Assembly (NCBI GenBank): GCA_030667645.1
Contig: DAOUVM010000004.1
Coordinates: 1-25,818 of the forward strand
Length of the DNA stretch: 25,818 bases
Direction: 5' to 3'
Source: Ardenticatenales bacterium
GTDB taxonomy: Bacteria; Chloroflexota; Anaerolineae; Promineifilales; UBA4811
In this document: positions 15,413 to 23,248 of the stretch, one piece after another
Layout: every line of letters starts with the position of its first letter
How positions within the stretch are numbered: the first letter of the stretch is position 1
Translations under genes and position numbers: made by a program
The notes under the pieces: model-generated
The model's database searches: none
What the model was told of the DNA's origin: nothing
What the model saw: only the letters and a program-made list of their open reading frames with translations

Positions 15413-16279
15413 TCATACAGCAATGCCCCGGTAAATGACCGCGCCCCACCAACTGGCGAATACTGCCAACGCCTGCCAATCGGTCAGGAATGTGATCGCC
15501 GCCAGCCAAGGGCCAAGCAGTGAGGACATCGCGGCATAGGGCGAGAGCAGTGGCGATCCTGCAACCAGTAGACGTTCATCGCGGCGCGAGATGCCCACGA
15601 GGATCACCATCACGCCCGCAGGAAGTTGGAACGGCCACAGGCCAAGCCACAGGTTGTGCGTGGCATCGACAAACGGAGTTGGCTGTTCGATCAGATCGCG
15701 TGGCCAAAAGCCGAAAAACAGCAAGGAGAGCACAAGCACTCCACACGTAAGTAGCGCGGCGCGGTGCCATTGCTCTCGGGGAACACCCATCGCCAACCCG
15801 ATCGCGACCTGTGGCTTCGTCAATGCCACCAGCGGCCAAAACACCTCGGGTAGCAGGATGCCGCTAATAACCAGCATATCGATTTGCCCGTGGAGCAATG
15901 TGTAGATCATGGCCGGGGAAAGCAGGACCAGCGCTGGCTTGACAAGCCCGGGCAAAGGCTGCCAGCGCCGCAATATGATTAGCGCTGCGCCAAGCGTGAT
16001 CACTGAAAGAACCGCCCATCCAAGCTTGAACGGAAGCACCGACAACGGAATGAGACCTACCACTAACCAGGGTGGATTTGAATAGTAACCATGCGTCACT
16101 TTCTCGCCGTACAGCGAATCAGTGCTCTTGAAAAGGCCACGCGCCACGGTTTGGAAGAACTCCCAATCGTCGCCGCCGGGCAATGGCGCTACCCAAAACG
16201 CCACTACCACTGTTGTCAGCAATCCTGCGACAAGCAAACGAGTAACAAGAGTATTGTTCGGCATTTGATCACGCAGCAT
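15413..16279 (-). CDS. Short GT87-like polytopic membrane protein, paralogue of the 13407 gene
   Basis: From the ATG at 16279 the protein has 288 residues and about 8 helices. It shows GGDDWEFFQTVARGL near the N terminus, YSNPPWLVVGLIPLSVLPF, LTKPQVAIGLAMG, and a C-terminal GSPLLSPYAAMSSLLGPWLA. The order matches its paralogue at 13407-14276, so the two form a compact GT87-like family with the D..., NPPW and KPQ landmarks retained. Alternative starts are a TTG at 16306 and an ATG at 16264; none has a strong ribosome site, and AGAG upstream of 16279 is the best available. The gene lies head-on to the GT39 relic, whose recognisable part ends just before this stop. Probable extracytoplasmic sugar transfer; substrate unknown. 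Confidence 0.75.
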   Translation of the reverse strand: MLRDQMPNNTLVTRLLVAGLLTTVVVAFWVAPLPGGDDWEFFQTVARGLFKSTDSLYGEKVTHGYYSNPPWLVVGLIPLSVLPFKLGWAVLSVITLGAALIILRRWQPLPGLVKPALVLLSPAMIYTLLHGQIDMLVISGILLPEVFWPLVALTKPQVAIGLAMGVPREQWHRAALLTCGVLVLSLLFFGFWPRDLIEQPTPFVDATHNLWLGLWPFQLPAGVMVILVGISRRDERLLVAGSPLLSPYAAMSSLLGPWLAAITFLTDWQALAVFASWWGAVIYRGIAV

Positions 16280-16368
16280 GTCTTCAACTCTGCCAGAGCT
16301 GCTCAACGGAGAACAGAAGAGTGCAATCCATTTGACCTCCCGGGGCTATGGGTGATCTGGGGTTCTTC

Positions 16369-16614
16369 TTAACCCCAATTCCACCGTCCAACGGCGCCTG
16401 CAATGGTCCAACCAGGTGCCGATCCCGCAACCCGTTTGACAAGTCTCAGTTGACGTAACCAATCATCCCCACGTTGCTCGAAACGATCCCCGAATAACCA
16501 AGGCCACCGTTCAAGGGCGATGCCTTGCCCGGCCCCTGACGTCAGTTCGGGAGGCTGTTTCGCTTCGGATAGCAGAACACCGTCAAGGGGCAGTAGTGAA
16601 CAGCCCATTCGCAT
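16369..16614 (-). pseudogene. Possible fragment of a membrane protein C terminus
   Basis: An 81-codon minus-strand frame reads VLLSEAKQPPELTSGAGQGI, then ALERWPWLFGDRFEQRGDDW, LRQLRLVKRV, and ends GWTIAGAVGRWNWG. The mix of motifs resembles the soluble C-terminal end of GT39-like proteins, where a W-x-I-Y strand closes the chain, but I cannot align it confidently. It lies 89 bases upstream of, and in the same direction as, the short GT87-like gene, as the tail of a lost upstream gene would. It could equally be a chance frame. Confidence 0.25.
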
Positions 16615-17779
16615 TATACCCCATTACCGCCCAAGCTCAAGGCGCAGCCGCGGTCAGTTGGAACCGTGACGGCCCGCCCCCCTGCAGAAGGACCTTCAAG
16701 CTCCCCCGCCTGCTTCCTCCAGTCTCATGTCATCCTTCACCGCCTGTGCCGCTCGGGCGAGACCTAGCGGCGGCTCGGGTTTCCTGGTCGGCTGTCGCCC
16801 GGCTGGTGGTCACCAGTTTCCGTCCAGATTGGGTCACTTGTCTCCCGAACATGGTTGCTCGCGGCCTGATACCCGCCTTCCACACGACCGCCACGTGAGC
16901 GCCACCGGCCCATCCGGATCTTCATCAGCGGATGCCCCTGGCCACAGCGACAAAGGCTCGTCTCTTCCCTTTCTTTTCCAAGATCCGGGTTGGAGCACCA
17001 TCTGCAGTGGGGAGATTCGCAACTGCTCCAACCGGCCGCCACCATCCAGTCATCCGCCGGGCGTCGCCGCTTCGTGTGGCCGCCGGGGATGCTTGATCGT
17101 AGGACAGCCCAGCAGTACGGCCAGCCAAGCTGGTTTGGTGCAAATGTGATGCCTCTGGGAGACTCGATTCGCACGTTGACGGAATTCCCATACGATTGTA
17201 TGATCTAGCCAAGTGGAGTGATTGACAACACTTGGATGTGGAGACGCCCATCAGCAGGACGCGGGGAGACTGAACTATCGTTCCAGTCGGGCCATCGACG
17301 CTTATGGCGGACCGCACCCGGGCCACGCATGGCTGGACGGAGGCTGTGCATCGACGGGCAGGAACCCACCGGTACAATCGTGTACGAACCCGCGGGCTGT
17401 CTCAGGAACACACCCTGAGACGGTCGTCAATTACAGAGCTGCTGCCGAATGCGTAGATACGCGCAAGGGGTCCATTACTCGCCTGTTGAAACACCGGCTG
17501 GATCACCCACAGGAATCGTGGCGGCGACATCAAGCTCACCGGATGGATCATCAGTCTAGCGTCCAGGCCAGCGAAAGAGCAACACCTCAGCCACAACTGC
17601 TTGTTCAGCGGCTTTCCATCTCGGCCTGATTGAACCACCGTAGGAAAGGGAAAAAGCGCCAAATGGGACAGCAATTGGATCTGATCGAGACTGACACCAT
17701 CCCCGGGTCGATTCTGCGATGGGAGGCTGCAATCGCCCTTTCTCCGTTGCGGGGCCGGGGGGGGCAGTGTGTCGCTATC
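16615..17779. other. Long stretch without intact genes; contains promoter-like copy B
   Basis: About 1.2 kb shows only Ser/Pro/Arg-rich frames that look like noise on both strands. The exception is the promoter-like unit at 17172-17216. The base composition stays high-GC, which fits decayed former coding DNA better than old intergenic sequence, but I could not recover a recognisable protein from it. Confidence 0.5.
17172..17216 (+). promoter_or_regulatory. Promoter-like repeat unit, copy B
   Basis: TTGACG (17176-17181), 17 bases, TATGAT (17199-17204): a near-consensus sigma-70 layout. It shares the 15-base core TACGATTGTATGATC with copy A, and the sequence continues to match through TAGCCAAGTGG against CAGCCAGGTGG. 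No intact gene follows for more than 1 kb. Confidence 0.65.
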
Positions 17780-18241
17780 TAATCCATATGGCTCCGCGCT
17801 GCAGACCATCGGGTTTCAATCGCTGGCGGGCTGGTATCCGGCTGGCCCTGATCAACCAGCAGGGCGATTGCATACTCGATCGGAACAGCGAATAAGGGCC
17901 CGTAAGATCTTCAAACTGACCCGAACTCATTCCCTGCTGCTGGAAAACCAGCGTGATTGGCGCTCAATACTGCGCCAGGGGTCTGCAAATCCGCAATCGG
18001 TTGGCAATCTGGCATCGCTCCGTCAGCAAGATATGATCGTCCATTGGAGTGTGCGATCGCCCTGGATCAACCAGCAGGACTTGTGCTCGCAGCAAACGAC
18101 GCGGCCACTGCATCTGGAGCCCTGCGGCGCGCCGTTGCCGATCGCTGTCGGCGGGAGCTTGCCTATCCGGCCGACCTTGTGGTCATCCTATTACCCGGCC
18201 TGGCCTGGTCACTGGTGCAGTGCCAAAGACAGCCTGCCTGA
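17780..18241 (+). pseudogene. Decayed GT87-family gene fragments
   Basis: The DNA at 17800-17813 (TGCAGACCATCGGG) is identical to 20221-20234 inside the intact GT87 gene. The match continues with gaps through CGGGCTGG and CCGGCTGGC, where the intact gene encodes FYPRWAGARLALFEG; the relic reads RCRPSGFNRWRAGIRLALIN and stops at 17893-17895. Further on, in the frame of 17957, RRELAYPADLVVILLPGLAW matches the intact gene's FAYPAQLLVVLLPFWL. A 13-base block ATCAACCAGCAGG occurs at 17851-17863 and again at 18066-18078, so either one gene with an internal duplication or two tandem relics are present. No open reading frame spans the region. Confidence 0.7.
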
Positions 18242-18272
18242 GAGGCAGAGGATTCTGACCCGTTAGCAGACA

Positions 18273-19730
18273 ATGAGCACACCCGGGACTCCTCCCAGAA
18301 ACATTCCTCAGACGACGGCGCTTTGCGCGTGGGTAGGACTAGCAATTCTCTCCATTGCCTTCTTTTTTTTGTATTCAGATTTCTCTCAAGATGATGCCTA
18401 TATCACCTATCGATATGCCCGCAACCTCGCAGCGGGACTGGGTTTTGTGTACAACGCAGGCGAATGGGTACTTGGCACAACCACGCCCTTGTACACATTA
18501 TTGCTGGCCGCGGGTGCTCGATTTACCAAACTAGATGTCGCTGACATTAGTCTGTGCTTTGGTTTCATCAGCTTGTGGACTAGTGCCGGCATACTATATG
18601 AACTCGGCAAATCTCAGAACAAGATATTCGCCTTTTCGACTGCTCTCATCTTCCTAACAAATCCTTTCTTGCGACATTTTGTGGGTATGGAAAGCTATTC
18701 TCTTATTTGCCTGTTTCTGCTTACAATCTGGGCGTACAAGAATGACAAGCGAACCTTGACAGCATTTTGCAGTGGGTTGCTGATTCTTGCTCGGTATGAA
18801 ATGATTCTTGTGATGTGTCTGATCTGCACCGCTGATTATGTCAAGAGACGCAGAGTGCCTTTCTGGATTTTGCCGGGCTTTCTACCCGTTTCCATTTGGA
18901 TAGCATTTGCCTTCATCGCATTTGGCTCGCCCATTCCTCTCTCTGCTTCCGCAAAACTCATGGCGCCCCGTGTTCCGTTCCTGGTTGGCGCAGCAGTATA
19001 TTGGTTTCGCTTCATAGCAGAAGTGCACTTGTCTTTCGCAATCATAGTGTTTTTCCTCATCGGCGCTTTTGGGATCACGATCACCAAAAGATCCCATCAG
19101 AACTATACGCTCATAATCTTCTGTGGAATCATATATCTTTGTATGGCCTCTGCAGTGGCAGGCTCCTTTCCGTGGTATTATGCACCGCTGATACCGGGTT
19201 TTTCCATCACCGTGGCACTCGGAGTGATCTACGTTTCTCGCATTCCTTCCGTAGTCGACTTTGGACTTGACACTGAGAAGAAACAACAGCTCGAAAGGAT
19301 TCTGCTATTGTCTAGTGTGACCCTCATAGTGGCTATTCAGTTGATGTTCTGGGGCAAGGATTATCAGGCATACCGAGATACAGTCTTTGACAATCGGTAT
19401 CTGCCCTACACGGAAGTTTCCGAGTGGCTCGGAAGCCATGCTTCGACGGAGCAAACAATCGCAGCTTATGAGATCGGATTTATCGGTTATTTCTCCAATA
19501 TGAGGGTCATAGATTTGGCCGGCCTGATTACACCTAGTTTGACTCCATGGGCGGGCGATGGCGCAGAAATATCACTTTACCACAGCCTTCGACTACACTC
19601 ACCTGACTTTGTTCTGATTCCATCTGCAAGTGAGAGACAGATTGAAATCGTTACCAGCAACCCGCATTATAGGTTGGAAAGAGAATTCAGTCGCAGATAC
19701 TTGCTCTATAGGAAAACAACTGATCAATAG
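18273..19730 (+). CDS. Polytopic membrane glycosyltransferase-like protein with N-terminal DDAYITYRYARN motif
   Basis: The 485-residue protein has about 11-12 helices. Right after the first helix comes SQDDAYITYRYARNLAAGLG with Asp40-Asp41, then FVYNAGEWVLGTTTPLYTLL. This pattern characterises a GT-C family that includes AftB-like arabinosyltransferases and many unassigned bacterial proteins. The C-terminal ectodomain includes WLGSHASTEQTIAAYEIGFI and NMRVIDLAGLI. The coding DNA is strikingly poorer in GC than its neighbours: four sampled 60-base lines gave 42-57% (mean about 48%), against about 63% in the next gene, and GGCCGG is nearly absent. That suggests recent acquisition. A paralogue of the same type begins at 25423. 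No clear ribosome site precedes the ATG. Confidence 0.82.
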   Translation: MSTPGTPPRNIPQTTALCAWVGLAILSIAFFFLYSDFSQDDAYITYRYARNLAAGLGFVYNAGEWVLGTTTPLYTLLLAAGARFTKLDVADISLCFGFISLWTSAGILYELGKSQNKIFAFSTALIFLTNPFLRHFVGMESYSLICLFLLTIWAYKNDKRTLTAFCSGLLILARYEMILVMCLICTADYVKRRRVPFWILPGFLPVSIWIAFAFIAFGSPIPLSASAKLMAPRVPFLVGAAVYWFRFIAEVHLSFAIIVFFLIGAFGITITKRSHQNYTLIIFCGIIYLCMASAVAGSFPWYYAPLIPGFSITVALGVIYVSRIPSVVDFGLDTEKKQQLERILLLSSVTLIVAIQLMFWGKDYQAYRDTVFDNRYLPYTEVSEWLGSHASTEQTIAAYEIGFIGYFSNMRVIDLAGLITPSLTPWAGDGAEISLYHSLRLHSPDFVLIPSASERQIEIVTSNPHYRLEREFSRRYLLYRKTTDQ

Positions 19731-20086
19731 GGGTGCGGGGATACCTCATGACTCTGTATGACCTGCGCGAACGGGCATGGTCAATGCAACGTGGACACAA
19801 GGCGCCGTCAGCCCTCGTGGCCCGATTCCTCCTGTGCCCAGATCGCCTGGGCACTGAACGCAACCGACCCAATCGGTCGCCATCAGCACCAGCGCCTATG
19901 GATGCATTTTGTCCGTGCTCCAGTCTCCCAATTGGGCCTTGACAGAATCACTCACCCCATTTGTCATGGGCTTTGGAGCAGGGGCAATGCATCCACCACT
20001 AGCAGGAGAGGAATCATCCGTTTCAACACGTTTGCACCACTGCGAGCAGGCCTTCCTACCGCTGTCTACTGCAGATAAAACCCACA
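19731..20086. other. Intergenic stretch upstream of the GT87 gene
   Basis: No coding region is convincing. A candidate promoter lies at 19939-19967: a perfect TTGACA (19939-19944), 17 bases, TGTCAT (4/6 to the -10 consensus). It would give a leader of roughly 110 bases before the ATG at 20087. Confidence 0.45.
19939..19967 (+). promoter_or_regulatory. Candidate promoter for the 20087 operon
   Basis: TTGACA, a 17-base spacer and TGTCAT. The -35 is consensus, the -10 is 4/6. It is the only reasonable promoter I find in the 356 bases upstream of the gene. Confidence 0.35.
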
Positions 20087-21226
20087 ATGAAACATCAATT
20101 GGACCTGCCTGACACGGACACCGCCCGCAGATCCATTCGGCGGCGGACCACTCTGATTGCCCTCTCCCTATTGCTGTGGGGGGCACTGAGTATCGCCATC
20201 TACTCCGCCTGGATCCACGGTGCAGACCATCGGGATTTCTATCCCCGGTGGGCTGGCGCCCGGCTGGCTCTGTTCGAAGGGTGCGATCCTTACGCTCTGG
20301 AAACTACCAGGCTCATGCAGATTGGGCTATACGGCGCCCCCTTGCCCCCGGAGGCTGATCAGCAAGCGTTTGCCTACCCTGCCCAGCTCTTGGTCGTCCT
20401 CTTGCCCTTCTGGCTCATTGACGATGTCGAAGTCGCGGCCGCTGCCTGGGCAGGCTTGTCTATCCTACTCATGGTGGCGGCGTTGCACCTTGTTCGCACC
20501 ACTTGGGGCAAGGCACCCGTTTGGGTCGTGGTCGGGATGCTGCTGTGGCAATATCCGCTCCTGATGGTTTTCCAGGCCCAGATCACGGCTCTCCCATTGG
20601 CGGCCATCGGCCTGGCGTGTTGGGCCTATGGCCACCGGCGTGATGCACCAGCCGGCGTCGCCTTGGCTGTGGGGGTCATCAAGCCGGAACTCATGCTGGT
20701 TCCCACGGTCATGCTCCTGATCCTGGCAATTCGAGCGAAACGATGGCGGTTGGTGCTTGCTTATGGTCTCGCCCAGGCCGCCCTGCTCACAGGCAGCATC
20801 GTCGCTGCCGGCTGGTGGGTGCCAGGCTGGATTCGGGCTCTTGGCCGGTACGCGGCCTATGCCCAGACGGCATGGGCGTGGGAGACGGCTTGGACGGCAA
20901 GCCCTCTGGCCGTGATCGTGCTTCTAGTTCTTTTGTGGGGCATAGTACGGCGCACACGATGGAGCGAGCCGATCATCATTGCCGCCACCGTCCCACTTGG
21001 CATGTTGCTCCTGCCCCAAACCCTCATGTGGGGATTGACAATACTGGTTGTTCCCCTGACAATGGCATGGACAGGTAGGGCTCGTTGGGCGGTAGGCGGG
21101 GTGTGGCTACTCGGTTGGCTGCTGATCCTGGGCAGTCACAGGCCCGATTGGTGGCAACTACAGAACCTATTGATGCCAACCCTTACGCTGGTGGCCGTGA
21201 GCTATGCATCAAGGCAACAGACATGA
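20087..21226 (+). CDS. GT87 (DUF2029)-family polytopic membrane glycosyltransferase
   Basis: The 379-residue protein has about 10 helices. GT87 landmarks are GADHRDFYPRWAGARLALFE with Asp50, GCDPYALET (66-73), DQQAFAYPAQLLVVLLPF, and VIKPELML. The gene opens a chain of close or overlapping genes that runs to 24849, so it is probably the first cistron of an operon of extracytoplasmic glycosyltransferases. There is no Shine-Dalgarno before the ATG. The stop at 21224-21226 overlaps an ATG at 21223 (ATGA), but the frame opened there closes after 46 codons. Decayed relatives of this gene lie 2 kb upstream at 17780-18241. Sugar donor and acceptor are unknown. Confidence 0.85.
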   Translation: MKHQLDLPDTDTARRSIRRRTTLIALSLLLWGALSIAIYSAWIHGADHRDFYPRWAGARLALFEGCDPYALETTRLMQIGLYGAPLPPEADQQAFAYPAQLLVVLLPFWLIDDVEVAAAAWAGLSILLMVAALHLVRTTWGKAPVWVVVGMLLWQYPLLMVFQAQITALPLAAIGLACWAYGHRRDAPAGVALAVGVIKPELMLVPTVMLLILAIRAKRWRLVLAYGLAQAALLTGSIVAAGWWVPGWIRALGRYAAYAQTAWAWETAWTASPLAVIVLLVLLWGIVRRTRWSEPIIIAATVPLGMLLLPQTLMWGLTILVVPLTMAWTGRARWAVGGVWLLGWLLILGSHRPDWWQLQNLLMPTLTLVAVSYASRQQT

Positions 21227-21770
21227 GCCATCACGGACTGCCGTTGCTCCGGCCACACCGCATTGGTGGGAGCAAATCACGGTGTTCGACACGAGTAACC
21301 TCTGCTTTCGGAATTACCCTTTCGCCTCACTGGCTCTCATCACCGTCGGTGGATTGGCTGTGATCCCGACACTGGCTCTGCTCAGTACGTTGGCACGGGA
21401 TGTGTGTCCTGCCTACCTGGCATTTGTATGGTTAGGCAGCGAGACCGGATTAGCGAGCTTTTCCATCGCGATCCTTTTCTGGCTCACGGCCGGCACATGC
21501 CTTTGGGTGGACAGATCCGAGCGCTTGGGCCCGGTCCTATGTGCCTTGCGCGACACGGGTGTTTCATCGCTGCCTGTTTGCTTTCTTCATCATCTGGTTG
21601 CCTATCAGTTCTTCTGGCCATTGGGCTGGGTCACAAAGCGGTCGTGGCCGGGCAATTGTGGCCTGTTCTGTCCCAGCGGGGCGAACGCGCCGTTTGCGTT
21701 GCTCATCGGATTAATGTTGGTGACCGCCCGCATTTGGACACGTTGGCGCGGAAAGATGCACATCGCATGA
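21204..21770 (+). CDS. Hydrophobic protein of unknown function, possibly degraded
   Basis: A 188-codon frame begins inside the end of the GT87 gene and ends in an ATGA overlap with the GT39 gene at 21767. It has about four hydrophobic segments (near 38-60, 68-95, 116-137 and 163-178) and reads plausibly in PHWWEQITVFDTSNLCFRNY and FASLALITVGGLAVIPTLAL. FVWLGSETGLASFSIAILFW and the later CPSGANAPFALLIGL are faintly like PAP2-type phosphatases (GSE block, PSGH block), but the expected histidine is absent and the part between is odd, so that is only a hint. The ATGA start at 21223 is in another frame, which may mean an early frameshift. Gene or pseudogene cannot be settled here. Confidence 0.4.
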   Translation: MHQGNRHEPSRTAVAPATPHWWEQITVFDTSNLCFRNYPFASLALITVGGLAVIPTLALLSTLARDVCPAYLAFVWLGSETGLASFSIAILFWLTAGTCLWVDRSERLGPVLCALRDTGVSSLPVCFLHHLVAYQFFWPLGWVTKRSWPGNCGLFCPSGANAPFALLIGLMLVTARIWTRWRGKMHIA

Positions 21771-23248
21771 CGCAATCAACCACGAAATCCCTGTCCCATG
21801 TCGCACTCGCCGTGGTGCTGCTGGCGTTTGTGATCCGCATCCATGGACTGGGAGGAGATAGCCTATGGTTTGACGAGGCAACCACGGCTCGGAACCTCAC
21901 TATTCCCTTCCGACAGGTCATAGCCGAAGCACGTCTCGGGCACGGTCCTTTTTATCTGTTGCTGAAGCTCTTGCCCCACCTGCAGAACACCGAGTTCGGC
22001 CTCCGCTATCCTTCCGTGTTATTTGGCGCCGTGGGTGTGGCGGCCATGTTTTCCGTCGGCCGACGGCTACTGGGCGCTAGCGCAGGTACCCTCGCGGCAT
22101 TGCTGCTGTCCCTCTCCCCAATGCACGTCTGGTACTGTCGCGAAGCGCGGTCCTACTCTTTGACACTGTCGATGACATTGCTGGTTGTGGCGGTGTTCTT
22201 GGACCTTTCGCGCCGATCCAACCGCATGACGTGGGGCAAACTCGTGGTTGCCCAGAGCGCATTGCTTTACGCCCATCTGTTTGCCGGTCTGATCATGGTG
22301 TGGCAGACGGTGCTCGTGGTCTCCTCGGCCCTTCGGGATCGCTTGGGCTGGCCCTTGCGGCGCTGGGTCGCTGCTCAAGCCGCAGTTCTTCTGTTGTCCA
22401 CACCCGTAATCGGGATGGCACTCTGGAGTGCCGCGACAACGAGCCAGATTTCTTGGGTGCCTCGGCCTTCTCTGCTCTTGCCGCTAGAGCTCACGACGCA
22501 CTTTAGCGGCGTCCAGTATCTGGGCCAGTACGAATGGTGGTCGGGGCTAGCGATATGGATCATCTGGCTGGCGCTGGCAATGTGGGGCATGCTGAGATTG
22601 CAGCCGGATTGCTTCTCCCCAAACGAGGGCCGGCTCTTTCTGGGGAGCTGGGCTATCGTCCCCGTCGGAATCCTGCTACTGATCTCGTGGTTCCTGAAAC
22701 CTGTCTACGTTCACCGCTACGTCCTCTTTACACTGCCAGCATACCTGTTTGTGATCAGCGGGGGGATCGTCAGCTCGCGCCGAAATCGGCTGGTTTTGCT
22801 GTCCGCCGCAATCCTGCTGAGTGGCCAAGCATTTGCTGTCCATGAGATGCTCAACTCCCCCTCATACACAAGGCCAGACTGGCGGGAGGTGCAGCGCCAT
22901 CTCGCCGCGGCAATAGAAGAGAATGACAGGATGCTCTTTCACACTTGGCTACTGAAAAGACCATTCGACTACTATAATGCCAAAGGGGAAACGATCCCGG
23001 AGCAGGTACTGGATACTGTGGGGGTACCCCAGGGAGCAGAAGTGATAACGGATGCGATGTTAGCATCCGAAATGGAACGCGTTGAGGCGCAAGCACAGGC
23101 TGGATGCCAACGGTTGTGGGTGATTGAGCGCGAATCGGCTGGCGCTGGCAAGTGGCTTGACACGCGGAGCAATTGGCGTTGGATTAGCACGGACCGCTTC
23201 GATGGCGCCATTGAAGTCCATCTTTATGAATTCAGATGCGTTCAATGA
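21767..23248 (+). CDS. GT39-family polytopic membrane glycosyltransferase (SLWFDEA type)
   Basis: From the ATG at 21767 (ATGA overlap with the preceding frame) the protein has 493 residues and about 11 helices. The first loop carries GLGGDSLWFDEATTARN with Asp36-Glu37, the textbook GT39 acidic pair, followed by HGPFYLLLKLLP (59-70), NTEFGLRYPSVLFGAVGV and WYCREARSYSL (122-132). These enzymes take a sugar from a polyprenyl-phosphate and act outside the membrane. The C-terminal ectodomain (about 370-493) contains PDWREVQRHLAAAIEENDRM, also usual in the subfamily. The frame is open from 21404, but the upstream part reads as a shadow. The decayed gene at 14699-15410 is a close relative of this one. 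Confidence 0.88.
   Translation: MTQSTTKSLSHVALAVVLLAFVIRIHGLGGDSLWFDEATTARNLTIPFRQVIAEARLGHGPFYLLLKLLPHLQNTEFGLRYPSVLFGAVGVAAMFSVGRRLLGASAGTLAALLLSLSPMHVWYCREARSYSLTLSMTLLVVAVFLDLSRRSNRMTWGKLVVAQSALLYAHLFAGLIMVWQTVLVVSSALRDRLGWPLRRWVAAQAAVLLLSTPVIGMALWSAATTSQISWVPRPSLLLPLELTTHFSGVQYLGQYEWWSGLAIWIIWLALAMWGMLRLQPDCFSPNEGRLFLGSWAIVPVGILLLISWFLKPVYVHRYVLFTLPAYLFVISGGIVSSRRNRLVLLSAAILLSGQAFAVHEMLNSPSYTRPDWREVQRHLAAAIEENDRMLFHTWLLKRPFDYYNAKGETIPEQVLDTVGVPQGAEVITDAMLASEMERVEAQAQAGCQRLWVIERESAGAGKWLDTRSNWRWISTDRFDGAIEVHLYEFRCVQ

Noticed and set aside
17366..17390. Third, inverted copy of the promoter-like repeat (GGTACAATCGTGTACG)
   Set aside because: It shares only about ten bases with the core, and no -35 sits at the right distance on the minus strand.
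17222..17809. Open frames on both strands after promoter copy B as small genes
   Set aside because: No ribosome sites, no motifs, and low-quality composition; the region reads as decayed DNA.
21404..21766. 121-codon upstream extension of the 21767 GT39 gene
   Set aside because: Cys/His/Arg-rich and non-GT-like; the ATG at 21767 leads straight into the first helix and the SLWFDEA loop.
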